A DNA stretch of 34,515 nucleotides from Prevotella sp. (GTDB lineage: Bacteria > Bacteroidota > Bacteroidia > Bacteroidales > Bacteroidaceae): assembly GCA_024690505.1 (NCBI GenBank), contig JAILPA010000140.1:1-34515 (forward strand), written 5' to 3'. A program made the translations under genes and the position numbers. Numbering within the stretch: the first letter of the stretch is position 1; each line of letters starts with the position of its first letter. Shown here piece after piece: positions 1 through 7,604 of this stretch. The notes beneath the pieces were generated by a model. It saw only the letters and a program-made list of their open reading frames with translations. It was not told the DNA's origin and ran no database searches.

Positions 1-214
1 AGCCCCCACTTTATCAGCCGTCCAGGACTGGCTGCGCCGGAAGAAGCACCTTGAATTACTGGTTTGCCGTGATACCTTCTTCCAGAACACGGGCGACTAT
101 TATTGCCGTCTCATCCGGCTTTCCGATGGGTTAAGCCGTGATACCCATCCCCGCAAGTCCTACGACCAGGCCTTGATGGACGGCGTCAAGCAGGCTATTG
201 CACTGCTTTCTTGA
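1..214 (+). CDS. Hypothetical protein, 3' end only
   Basis: An open frame (first full codon at base 2) enters from the left edge and ends with TGA at 212-214, giving about 70 residues. The visible part is basic and aromatic (VQDWLRRKKHLELLVCR near its start, then YYCRLIRLSDG) and ends in an amphipathic stretch YDQALMDGVKQAIALLS. From memory it resembles small uncharacterised Bacteroidetes proteins that end in a YEEALE.GL.EAL-like helix and often sit near mobile genes; this is inference. No catalytic motif is visible. The frame, the codon use and the clean stop support a real gene; function unknown. Confidence 0.6.
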   Translation, partial: APTLSAVQDWLRRKKHLELLVCRDTFFQNTGDYYCRLIRLSDGLSRDTHPRKSYDQALMDGVKQAIALLS

Positions 215-256
215 TGTTATTTTCGCACTTTTTCGTCGATTTGTTTGGTCGTTTCG

Positions 257-335
257 ATTGAAAAGTGTAATTTTGTAGCACTAAATTTTATTGAAAAGTG
301 TAGTTTTTGACTGCCAAAAGTTATTGAAAAGTGTA
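257..335 (+). repeat. Three 13-bp direct repeats at exact 33-bp spacing
   Basis: ATTGAAAAGTGTA occurs at 257-269, 290-302 and 323-335, each start exactly 33 bp from the previous one, and the last copy ends 7 bp before the ATG of the downstream ATPase gene. The spacers between copies are unrelated in sequence, so the repeat is the 13-mer, not the 33-bp unit. The spacing is about three helical turns, which would place the copies on roughly the same DNA face. It could be an operator array or a leader RNA element; the function is inferred. Confidence 0.75.
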
Positions 336-342
336 AATTACC

Positions 343-1737
343 ATGCTGTATAGGAAGATTACATCGTACATCGAGGACTATCTGAAGTCCGATAATGACA
401 AGATTCTGATACTGGAGGGAGCCCGCCAGATAGGTAAGTCGTTCAGTATTCGTGAGGTGGGTACACGTCTGTACCCGAACTTCGTGGAGATCAACTTCGT
501 GGAGGACGACGAGGGTGAGCAGCTCTTTAAGAACATCCACAAGAAAGAGGACTTCTACCTGACCCTTAGCATGGTGGCAGGCGACAAGCTCAACAATCGC
601 GATGATACATTGGTGTTCCTCGACGAGATCCAGCATTATCCGCAGTACCTCACCATGCTGAAGTTCCTGCGTGAGGATAACCGCTACCGCTATATCGCCA
701 GTGGCAGTCTGTTGGGTATCGCCCTGAAAGACACCACCTCCATTCCTGTAGGCAGCATCACCATCAAGGATATGTTCCAGCTCGATTTCGAGGAGTTCCT
801 GATTGCCAACGGCTTCGGCACTGAGGCGATTGACATGCTGCGCAAGGCATACGAGAACCGCCAGAGCCTTTCGGAAGAGCACCATAACCATGTGCTCGAC
901 TTGTTCCGTCGCTATCTGCTGGTAGGCGGTCTGCCAGATGCTGTCAACACCTACCTCGAAACGCATAACATTGTGAAGGTGCGCGAGGTGCAGGATGGCA
1001 TCCGTAGCCTCTATGCCAGCGACGCTTCCAAGTACGAGAAGGAGCACAATAAGAAGTTGCTCATACGCCGTATCTACGAGATGATTCCCTCGCAGATGGA
1101 GAACAAGAAGAAACGTGTGGTGGCTCAGAACATCCGTGGCAAGAAGGGTGACCGCTTCGACCAGTACAAGGAAGAGTTCGAGTACCTGATCTCATCAGGT
1201 ATTTCCTTGGCCGTTAATGCCATATCCAACCCTCATTTCCCGCTGAGTGAATCGCTCCAGAAAAACCTTTTGAAGCTCTATCTGAACGATGTGGGCCTCC
1301 TTACCAGCATACTCTATCGCAACAACATCCGTCCGGTTCTCAATGATATACGCAGTATCAATCTTGGTTCCGTCTATGAAAATGTGGTGGCCCAAGAACT
1401 TCGCGCACATGAGCATAAGCTCTACTATTACGACAACCGCAAGCAGGGCGAGGTGGACTATCTGGTTGACAACCACACCACGATGAGCGCCCACCCGATA
1501 GAGGTTAAGTCGGGCAAGGACTACACCGAACACAGTGCGCTCAACAATCTCCTGAAGAATCCTGACTATAATGTCCTTTCAGCTACTGTCATTTCCAACG
1601 AGCGCAAGGTCTATCAAGATGGCAAGGTCACTTATATGCCCGTCTATTTCGTGATGTTCTTCGACGAGCGAAGCGGCAGAGCCGAGCGTATGGAAGCAGA
1701 TATACCTCAGACAGACGAATCAGAATATATCTTCTAA
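343..1737 (+). CDS. AAA-family ATPase with DUF4143-type C-terminal domain
   Basis: The 464-residue protein has a P-loop GARQIGKS at residues 26-33 and a Walker B strand LVFLDEIQ at about 90-97, within an AAA-like ATPase domain of about 200 residues. A DUF4143-like region follows, and the C-terminal part carries a nuclease-fold-like signature, EVDYLVD followed by HPIEVKSGK (about 367-392), as in PD-(D/E)XK proteins. This architecture is very common in Bacteroidetes and archaea, usually in several diverged copies per genome; its biological role is not established. The start ATG at 343 lies directly after the last 13-bp repeat. No partner gene follows; a repeat-rich spacer does. It is intact and less GC-rich than the core genes, in line with an accessory gene. 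Confidence 0.9.
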   Translation: MLYRKITSYIEDYLKSDNDKILILEGARQIGKSFSIREVGTRLYPNFVEINFVEDDEGEQLFKNIHKKEDFYLTLSMVAGDKLNNRDDTLVFLDEIQHYPQYLTMLKFLREDNRYRYIASGSLLGIALKDTTSIPVGSITIKDMFQLDFEEFLIANGFGTEAIDMLRKAYENRQSLSEEHHNHVLDLFRRYLLVGGLPDAVNTYLETHNIVKVREVQDGIRSLYASDASKYEKEHNKKLLIRRIYEMIPSQMENKKKRVVAQNIRGKKGDRFDQYKEEFEYLISSGISLAVNAISNPHFPLSESLQKNLLKLYLNDVGLLTSILYRNNIRPVLNDIRSINLGSVYENVVAQELRAHEHKLYYYDNRKQGEVDYLVDNHTTMSAHPIEVKSGKDYTEHSALNNLLKNPDYNVLSATVISNERKVYQDGKVTYMPVYFVMFFDERSGRAERMEADIPQTDESEYIF

Positions 1738-1812
1738 ATTTTGGATAACTTATTTACTGTGCACGGCTTCGATAATCCGAAAAAGTCCGCGTAGTCCTGT
1801 AGTCCGTTGTTA

Positions 1813-2003
1813 AAAAAAGTCCTTGTAGTCCGTGCTTGTCCGATGCTAAAAAAACCGTATAGTCCGTGGTAGTCCGCGGCAAAAAACCGTATAGTCCGTG
1901 GTAGTCCGCTGCAACTTTGAACACGGATTTCACGGATTGAACGGATTTTCGATTCTTCCATGTGTTTAGATGTAAAAAAGTCCTGGAGTCCGTTGCTAAA
2001 AAA
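1813..2003. repeat. Degenerate 32-bp tandem repeats in a 477-bp spacer
   Basis: The spacer 1738-2214 has no convincing gene. It holds two 32-bp direct copies at 1849-1880 and 1881-1912 that differ at one position (core AACCGTATAGTCCGTGGTAG), plus weaker relatives at about 1813-1847 and 1974-2003 that share an A-run followed by AGTCC. At 1920-1946 there is a separate CACGGATTTCACGGATT-like stretch; similar sequences recur between genes of many Bacteroidales (recalled, not checked). The rest of the spacer is the promoter and leader of the gene at 2215. Confidence 0.7.
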
Positions 2004-2045
2004 GGGCGTGATTATCAGCTGCTTTTGAAAAAAGTGGCGCAACGC

Positions 2046-2077
2046 TTTGGCCGTTTGGGGATTTTTTTGTACCTTTG
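2046..2077 (+). promoter_or_regulatory. Promoter of the secreted protein gene at 2215
   Basis: TTTG at 2046-2049 and TACCTTTG at 2070-2077, separated by 20 bp, match the Bacteroidetes -33/-7 consensus. Transcription would start near 2083, leaving an untranslated leader of about 130 nt before the ATG at 2215. Confidence 0.7.
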
Positions 2078-2214
2078 CGCCCGAATTTCCGGAGCCTCAC
2101 GCGTAGACAAGTGCGTCTATAGGGGCGAAGGGACGAGAGGTCTGCACTTTTTATGCCCGTACCTTTCTATTATGACCGCAAACTATACAATTTACTAACA
2201 AATAACAAAAAACT

Positions 2215-4119
2215 ATGAAAACAAAAAACTTACTTCGTAAGGCCTTCCTCCTTTTGGCCCTAATGGGGGGGGTGAATTCTGCGTGGGGCGCTGATGAAGT
2301 TGTATTCCTATGGCAGTATGATGGCTCATCAACTTATGGTGATGGTTCAAATAATGGTGAGTTTCCAATTTCGAATTCGAGTGGTATCGGAACTGTTAAA
2401 TTTGTAACTTATGATAAAAAGAAAACAAGTGCTGATGGAATAAGCAGTTATAATTCCTCAGTTACCGATAATGATTTAAAACCAAGTATTGCGAATGCCT
2501 GTAAGCTTGGAAACAATGGTGCTCACATTAAGATATCTCCTGCATCAGGCAACTTTAAGGCTGGTGATATCATCTATATTTGTGGTTACAACCCCGTGCT
2601 TGTTACCACTTCTACAGACCCTACATCTACAGGTAAAATAACAACTGATACTGGAACTGGAGGCGTAACGACTGTTATTGCACCTTCTCTTGCTACTGGT
2701 ACAAGTAAATCTTCATGTGCTGTCGGTTCCGTAACACTGCCTGATGATTTTACAGAAACAGATGCTATCTATATTTCTCGTGTTCCCAGTACTTCTGTTT
2801 TCATTGCTGCCATCAAGGTTGTTCGTCCAGACCCGTCAAAGAGTTCTTCTGATTTAACGTTAACTTCTTCTACTACTGTAACATTGGATCCAGAAGAGAC
2901 TTCTCAAATCACCTATACTACTTCAAGCACAGGTGCCTTTACTTATACTTCAAGTGCAACCGGGATTGCAACAGTTTCTTCTACGGGACTGATTACAGCA
3001 GTGGCTTATGGAACAGCAACAATTACTATCGCCCAAGCAGCTGATAACACCTATAATGCAGGAAGCAAAACTGTTACTGTAAATGTTAACCGCAAAGCAA
3101 CTGAGGTTACCGGGGAGTTCATTTTGGACACAACTAACGGCTCTTTAGATGGGAAAGTATACACAAGTAATGATGGCTCTGTTATTATAGAATGTGGATC
3201 AACCGGATCAGGAAGTAACACTTACTACGATAATAAAAATTCTCACTATAAATCTTCTGGTGATTGCTTAATCACTTTGCCTACTAATTATGCTGTAAGC
3301 ACCATACAATATATAGGTTATTCAAATAGCACAAGTGATCGAACTATTACTTTAAAAGAAGTAGATGGCGTAGCTGTTAGTCCACAGCCATCAGGTACAA
3401 TTCTAAAAAAGGATCAAATACCAGCAACCGACTGTGTAGGCTTTGAACTTGAAACTCCTGCTACAGAATCTATTAAGATTAACATCGCCAGTGAGTGCCG
3501 TGGATACTTCATTCTCAACCCTGGAACAAAGAATATCACCATGACTCAAGTAGGAACAAAGTACTATGCTACATTCTATAGTGCTGGTGAGATGACCATT
3601 ACAGGAGCAAAAGCTTATACTGCAGAATTTAATGAAGGAAACAGCGAGCTCATTCTTACAGAATGTGCAGGTGGTGTTGTCGGTGGTCGTACTGGTGTCA
3701 TTCTTATTGGCAATAGTTCTTCTGCAACTGCAACTCCAAGCTTTACAGGTGCCACCAAGTCTGTAGGTGACCTGATTGGTGTTGCTGAAAAAGCTGTCTC
3801 AATGTCAAGTTATTATGCCGCTAGTACATCTGAGACAACGGCAAACAAAGTATTTGTCCTTGGTAATAATGAGGGTGTTGGCTTCTATAAATATACTGGC
3901 AGTAGTCTTGGTGTGAATAAGGCATATCTATATACAGACGCATTTGCTAGTGGTTCGGCACGTGCTATTACCTTCAAATTTGGAGATGATGCTACATCTA
4001 TTGATGGCGTTAATACAGAGACAATAAAGAATGAACTGAAGAAGTTCTTCGATAACGGTCAGCTGGTCATCGAGAAGAACGGCCAGAAGTTCAACGCAAA
4101 TGGACAGCAGATAAAGTAA
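2215..4119 (+). CDS. Secreted Ig-like (Big_2) domain protein
   Basis: This 634-residue protein starts with a clear signal peptide (MKTKNLLRKAFLLLALMGG, cleavage near AWGA-DEV). Residues from about 215 to 292 form a bacterial Ig-like Big_2 module, with the typical ITYTTSS...GIATVSSTGLITAVAYGTATIT pattern spread over it. The remainder is rich in Ser, Thr and Gly and probably beta-stranded. The extreme C-terminus (about 593-634, ending NGQKFNANGQQIK) resembles the short C-terminal module of Prevotella exported proteins (LQGRR..NGKK type), so it may be handled by an outer-membrane export route such as type IX; that is inference. The gene is markedly richer in A+T than the core genes. It has its own promoter, and a 49-residue peptide gene follows after 78 bp. 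No enzymatic motif is recognised. Confidence 0.85.
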   Translation: MKTKNLLRKAFLLLALMGGVNSAWGADEVVFLWQYDGSSTYGDGSNNGEFPISNSSGIGTVKFVTYDKKKTSADGISSYNSSVTDNDLKPSIANACKLGNNGAHIKISPASGNFKAGDIIYICGYNPVLVTTSTDPTSTGKITTDTGTGGVTTVIAPSLATGTSKSSCAVGSVTLPDDFTETDAIYISRVPSTSVFIAAIKVVRPDPSKSSSDLTLTSSTTVTLDPEETSQITYTTSSTGAFTYTSSATGIATVSSTGLITAVAYGTATITIAQAADNTYNAGSKTVTVNVNRKATEVTGEFILDTTNGSLDGKVYTSNDGSVIIECGSTGSGSNTYYDNKNSHYKSSGDCLITLPTNYAVSTIQYIGYSNSTSDRTITLKEVDGVAVSPQPSGTILKKDQIPATDCVGFELETPATESIKINIASECRGYFILNPGTKNITMTQVGTKYYATFYSAGEMTITGAKAYTAEFNEGNSELILTECAGGVVGGRTGVILIGNSSSATATPSFTGATKSVGDLIGVAEKAVSMSSYYAASTSETTANKVFVLGNNEGVGFYKYTGSSLGVNKAYLYTDAFASGSARAITFKFGDDATSIDGVNTETIKNELKKFFDNGQLVIEKNGQKFNANGQQIK

Positions 4120-4197
4120 AAAGCCCCCTTAATTCCCCCAGTTGTGGGGATAAAGAAGTGCCCTCGATAAAATATAATGATTTTAACAAGTAAAGAA

Positions 4198-4347
4198 ATG
4201 AAAAAGACATATAAAAATCCGACATTGACGGTAATAAAGATTCAGACAGCAACCATTTTAGCAGGTTCTACTATGTCTGTGGATTCATCAAAGACTACTA
4301 GTACACAAATGAGCCGTGGCAACAGCGACTGGGACGACGAGGAATAG
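4198..4347 (+). CDS. Small peptide, WDDEE-tail family, copy 1
   Basis: A 49-codon gene, ATG at 4198 to TAG at 4345-4347, begins MKKTYKNPTLTVIKIQ and ends SRGNSDWDDEE. It aligns along both ends with the 56-residue peptide at 19546-19716: MK..Y..P...VI near the N-terminus, an L.GS about residue 21-24, and SR..S.WDDEE at the C-terminus. Two similar peptides in the same window, each 43-78 bp behind a secreted-protein gene, make chance unlikely. There is no classic signal peptide or transmembrane helix. I recall many short Prevotella proteins of the MKKTY.NP type, annotated as hypothetical; role unknown. It lies between the secreted protein gene and a convergent hairpin. Confidence 0.75.
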   Translation: MKKTYKNPTLTVIKIQTATILAGSTMSVDSSKTTSTQMSRGNSDWDDEE

Positions 4348-4383
4348 TCGATAGACTCAGGTAGTATTACCTATATTTTATAG

Positions 4384-4426
4384 TAACAGCAGCTATATGC
4401 TTCACTTGAAGTTATAGCTGCTGTTA
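4384..4426. terminator. Perfect 14-bp inverted repeat between convergent genes
   Basis: TAACAGCAGCTATA at 4384-4397 is exactly complementary to TATAGCTGCTGTTA at 4413-4426, with a 15-nt loop. It sits between the small peptide gene (plus strand) and the MATE gene (minus strand), and its right arm is the last codons of the MATE gene. Neither side has a good T-tract, so its role as a bidirectional terminator is inferred from placement. Confidence 0.55.
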
Positions 4427-5745
4427 TTGTTAGCATCCGTTGTATTCACATTACTTCGGTTCCACAGCCATGTCTGCACGATGCCGCGCACGGCAAGATA
4501 GACCAGCAGGGCTATCCAGAGGGCATGGTTGGCCAGGAGCGGTGCAAGGGCAAACCAGAGGGTGAAGAAAGCGAGGGCCGCCCAGAAGCAGGCGACGAGC
4601 ATCCCCCGTGAGCGGGTGGTGCCGATGAAAATGCCATCCCAGACGAAGGCTGCGGTGCCTGCCAGCGGCACAAGCACTGCCCAGGGCAGGTAGGCGGTGG
4701 CGGCGGCCACCACGTCGGCATGGCTGGTGAGCAGGCGCAGCAAGGGCGTTCCCGCCAGTGCGTAGACCAGCGAGAAGAGCAGCGCCATGCCCCATCCCCA
4801 CCGGAACAGGCGGACAATGGTGAGGCGCAGCGTGGGCTGGTCGCCGGCGCCGAGGTAGCGTCCGGCCAGTGCCTCGCCGGCGAAGGCGAAGCCATCCATG
4901 ATGTAGCTGTAGAACATGAAGAACTGCATGAGCAGTGTGTTCGCTGCCAGCACCAGTGACCCCTGTGCTGCCCCGGAGGAGGTGAAGTAGAGGTTGACGG
5001 CTACGAGGCAGACGGTACGCAGGAAGATGTCGCCATAGATGGTGAGGTGGCGCAGCACGAACGTGGCGTGGCCCCGCCACAGGTGGCTCAGCGCAAGGCC
5101 GTGGCGACGGCTCCGCGTGGCGAAGAGCACCAGCGCCCCGCCGAGGCCTGCCCACTGGGCTATGAGCGTGCCAAGGGCTACGCCGCCGACGCCCATGTCA
5201 AAGGCCACGACGAAGGTGAGGGAGAGACCGATGTTGAGCACGTTCTGCCCCACGGCGATGAGCATGGGTGTGCGGGTGTCCTGCATACCGATGAACCACC
5301 CTGTAAGGGCGTAGAGGGCCAGCACGGCCGGCGCCCCCCACACGCATATATTATAATAGGTGGTGACGAGAGGCTGCACCTCGGCGGGTGTCTGCATGGC
5401 CCACAGCGCCACAGAGCGCAGCGGCACCTGCAGCAGCACGAACAGCAGGCCCGCACCCAGCCCCACGAGGAGCCCCTGGCGCAGACAGGCCATCGACAGA
5501 TCCATGCGGCCACCACCGAAGGCCTGCGCCGTGAGGCCGCTGGTGGCCATGCGCAGAAAGCCGAAGAGCCAGTAGACCACGTTGAACACCATCGACCCCA
5601 CGGCAATGGCGCCGATGCTCTCGGCGCCACCTACATGTCCCATGATGGTGACGTCGCACAGCCCCAGCAGCGGCACCGTGACGTTCTGCACGATGCTGGG
5701 CAGGGCGAGGGCAAGGATCTGACGGTCTGTCTTCTGCATCATCAT
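4402..5745 (-). CDS. MATE-family efflux transporter
   Basis: The 447-residue protein is hydrophobic throughout, with about twelve membrane segments and the N-terminal pattern IVQNVTVPLLGLCDVTIMGHVGG that is typical of MATE (NorM/DinF) transporters, which export cationic drugs or metabolites using H+ or Na+. MATE proteins are usually 440-460 residues, so it is full length. I place the start at the first ATG of the MMMQKTDRQ run (5743-5745): the longer frame from TTG at 5784 would begin inside the -7 promoter box. The gene is GC-rich like the core, is transcribed divergently from acpP, and ends inside the hairpin at 4384-4426. Substrate unknown; the DinF-like subgroup is my best guess. Confidence 0.9.
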   Translation of the reverse strand: MMMQKTDRQILALALPSIVQNVTVPLLGLCDVTIMGHVGGAESIGAIAVGSMVFNVVYWLFGFLRMATSGLTAQAFGGGRMDLSMACLRQGLLVGLGAGLLFVLLQVPLRSVALWAMQTPAEVQPLVTTYYNICVWGAPAVLALYALTGWFIGMQDTRTPMLIAVGQNVLNIGLSLTFVVAFDMGVGGVALGTLIAQWAGLGGALVLFATRSRRHGLALSHLWRGHATFVLRHLTIYGDIFLRTVCLVAVNLYFTSSGAAQGSLVLAANTLLMQFFMFYSYIMDGFAFAGEALAGRYLGAGDQPTLRLTIVRLFRWGWGMALLFSLVYALAGTPLLRLLTSHADVVAAATAYLPWAVLVPLAGTAAFVWDGIFIGTTRSRGMLVACFWAALAFFTLWFALAPLLANHALWIALLVYLAVRGIVQTWLWNRSNVNTTDANNNSSYNFK

Positions 5746-5781
5746 TTCTTGGGCACATGAGTGCGTCGGCCCAAACGGCTG

Positions 5782-5789
5782 CAAAGTTA
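5782..5789 (-). promoter_or_regulatory. -7 box of the MATE gene
   Basis: On the minus strand 5789-5782 reads TAACTTTG, a full match to TAnnTTTG, about 37 bp upstream of the chosen MATE start. No clear TTTG is seen at -33. The box overlaps the TTG that would be an alternative start, which argues against that start. Confidence 0.55.
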
Positions 5790-5840
5790 AGAAAAAAGTG
5801 TCAACCAGACAAGATATAAGTCAAATTCTTGCACAATTGC

Positions 5841-5872
5841 CCCCTGTGTGTGCACACAGAGGACTTTTTTTT
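5841..5872 (+). other. Hairpin with T8 tract between divergent promoters
   Basis: CTGTGTG (5844-5850) pairs with CACACAG (5853-5859), flanked by C and G pairs, and is followed by TTTTTTTT at 5865-5872. It looks like a plus-strand intrinsic terminator although no plus-strand gene precedes it; it lies just upstream of the acpP promoter and could stop stray transcription. Function inferred. Confidence 0.4.
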
Positions 5873-5881
5873 AACGAAAAG

Positions 5882-5913
5882 TTTGCGTAAGTGAAATAAA
5901 TTGTGTTACTTTG
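5882..5913 (+). promoter_or_regulatory. acpP promoter
   Basis: TTTG at 5882-5885 and TTACTTTG at 5906-5913 (one mismatch to TAnnTTTG), 20 bp apart, 65 bp upstream of the acpP start. It probably drives acpP-fabF-rnc. Confidence 0.6.
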
Positions 5914-5978
5914 CACCCGATTTGAAGAAATCAACTTTAGAACGAACATTAGTATTAACAAAATTAAATTGAATTATC

Positions 5979-6215
5979 ATGTCAGAAATTGAAAGCAAAG
6001 TAAAGGCTATTATCGTAGACAAACTGGGTGTTGACGAGGCTGAGGTGAAGCCCGAAGCAAGTTTCACAAACGATCTGGGTGCCGACTCTCTGGATACCGT
6101 TGAGCTCATCATGGAGTTTGAGAAGGAGTTTGGTATTTCCATCCCCGACGACAAGGCTGAGAAGATTGGCACCGTGGCCGACGCTATTGCCTATATAGAG
6201 GAGAACTCAAAGTAA
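5979..6215 (+). CDS. acpP: Acyl carrier protein
   Basis: The 78-residue acidic protein carries the 4'-phosphopantetheine attachment motif [12 protein letters not shown], with Ser37 as the modified residue. Length and charge are those of a type II fatty acid synthesis ACP, the cytosolic carrier of growing acyl chains. It has its own promoter and is followed after 124 bp by fabF, the usual Bacteroidales order. A strong hairpin and T-tract separate the two genes, which would let the cell make far more ACP than FabF. Confidence 0.98.
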   Translation: MSEIESKVKAIIVDKLGVDEAEVKPEASFTNDLGADSLDTVELIMEFEKEFGISIPDDKAEKIGTVADAIAYIEENSK

Positions 6216-6240
6216 AAACATTCGTGAATGAAGCATGAAG

Positions 6241-6318
6241 AATGAAGAATGAAGAATTTGCTGCCGCTCGATGGTGATAGCAAGTTCTTCATTCTTCATT
6301 TTTCATTCTTCTTTTTTT
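6241..6318 (+). terminator. Strong hairpin with T-tract between acpP and fabF
   Basis: The 22-bp arm at 6241-6262 (AATGAAGAATGAAGAA then TTTGCT) pairs with 6279-6300 with a single mismatch that becomes G-U in RNA; the loop is 16 nt. The pairing extends imperfectly outwards on both sides and a T-rich stretch with T7 (6312-6318) follows. It looks like an intrinsic terminator inside the operon, allowing partial read-through to fabF; no TAnnTTTG box for fabF is seen after it. Confidence 0.65.
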
Positions 6319-6339
6319 ATTCTACATTTATTTAATACT

Positions 6340-7602
6340 ATGGAACTGAAAAGAGTTGTTGTAACAGGACTGGGCGCAGTGACTCCCGTGGGCAACACCC
6401 CCGACGAGATGTGGACGAACCTCGTCAACGGCGTCAGCGGTGCAGCACCTATTACAAGTTTTGATACCACCCTGTTCAAGACGAAATTTGCCTGCGAGGT
6501 GAAGAACCTGGACGTGAACCAGTATCTTGACCGCAAGGAGGCCCGCAAGATGGACCGCTACACTCAGCTGGCCATGATTGCAGCCAAGCAGGCCGTTGAG
6601 GACAGCGGCATGGACCTGGAGACGGTCGACAAGGACCGCATCGGTGTGGTCTACGGAGTAGGCATCGGCGGCATCAAGACCTTCCAGGACGAGATCACCT
6701 ACTACGGCCAGCATCTGGAAGACGGTCCGAAGTTCAACCCCTTCTTCATCCCGAAGATGATTGCCGACATCGCTGCCGGTCAGATATCGATCATGTATGG
6801 ATTCCACGGCCCCAACTACATCACGTCGAGCGCATGTGCCTCCAGTAGCAACGCACTGGCAGATGCCTTCAACCTGATCCGACTGGGCAAGGCCAACGTC
6901 ATCGTGGCCGGTGGTGCCGAGGCAGCCATCTGCGAGAGCGGCGTAGGCGGCTTCAACGCCATGCACGCCCTGAGCACCCGCAACGATGAGCCGGAGAAGG
7001 CCAGCCGCCCCTTCAGCGCCAGCCGCGACGGATTCATCATGGCCGAGGGTGCCGGATGTCTCATCCTGGAGGAGCTGGAGCACGCCAAGGCCCGTGGTGC
7101 CAAGATCTACGCCGAGATGGCCGGTGCCGGCATGAGCGCCGATGCCCACCACATCACCGCCTCGCATCCGGAGGGTCTGGGTGCCAAGCTGGTGATGCAG
7201 AACGCTCTGGAAGATGCCGAGATGAAGCCCGAGGATATTGACTACATCAACGTGCACGGCACGTCGACACACGTGGGCGACATCAGCGAGGCCAAGGCCA
7301 TCAAGGAAGTGTTCGGTCCCGCCGCCTTCAAACTCAACATCTCGTCGACTAAGTCGATGACGGGCCACCTCCTTGGAGCTGCCGGTGCCGTAGAGGCCAT
7401 GGCCACCGTGCTGGCCGTGAAGAACGACATTGTGCCGCCCACCATCAACCACGAGGAAGGTGACGACGACCCCGAGATTGACTACAACCTGAACTTCACG
7501 TTCAACAAGGCACAGAAGCGCACCGTGCGTGCTGCCCTGAGTAACACCTTCGGCTTCGGTGGACACAACGCCTGCGTGGTGTTCAAGAAGTACGTTGGAT
7601 AA
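6340..7602 (+). CDS. fabF: Beta-ketoacyl-ACP synthase II
   Basis: The 420-residue protein is a thiolase-fold condensing enzyme that elongates acyl-ACP with malonyl-ACP. The active-site cysteine is Cys166 (motif SSACASSSNA), and the two histidines are His306 (HGTSTHVGD) and His343 (SMTGHLLGAAG): the Cys-His-His triad of FabF/FabB. The start is ATG at 6340 (MELKRVVVTGLGAVTP); an in-frame ATG at 6271 would read through the hairpin and yield a low-complexity tail absent from the family. The stop at 7602 is two bases from the rnc start, so the two genes are coupled. Codon use is GC-rich and typical of a highly expressed core gene. Confidence 0.97.
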   Translation: MELKRVVVTGLGAVTPVGNTPDEMWTNLVNGVSGAAPITSFDTTLFKTKFACEVKNLDVNQYLDRKEARKMDRYTQLAMIAAKQAVEDSGMDLETVDKDRIGVVYGVGIGGIKTFQDEITYYGQHLEDGPKFNPFFIPKMIADIAAGQISIMYGFHGPNYITSSACASSSNALADAFNLIRLGKANVIVAGGAEAAICESGVGGFNAMHALSTRNDEPEKASRPFSASRDGFIMAEGAGCLILEELEHAKARGAKIYAEMAGAGMSADAHHITASHPEGLGAKLVMQNALEDAEMKPEDIDYINVHGTSTHVGDISEAKAIKEVFGPAAFKLNISSTKSMTGHLLGAAGAVEAMATVLAVKNDIVPPTINHEEGDDDPEIDYNLNFTFNKAQKRTVRAALSNTFGFGGHNACVVFKKYVG

Positions 7603-7604
7603 GC

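Noticed and set aside
217..1047. Long minus-strand open frame over the ATPase gene
   Set aside because: It is antisense to a clear ATPase, its protein is low in domain character, and its KLHFSI repeats are just the reverse reading of the 33-bp-spaced motif.
5746..5784. Longer N-terminus of the MATE transporter from TTG
   Set aside because: The codon is within the TAACTTTG -7 box, so it would not be in the transcript.
6328..7566. 412-codon minus-strand frame opposite fabF
   Set aside because: Antisense shadow of a GC-rich core gene; His/Val/Gly-rich composition typical of reverse reading.
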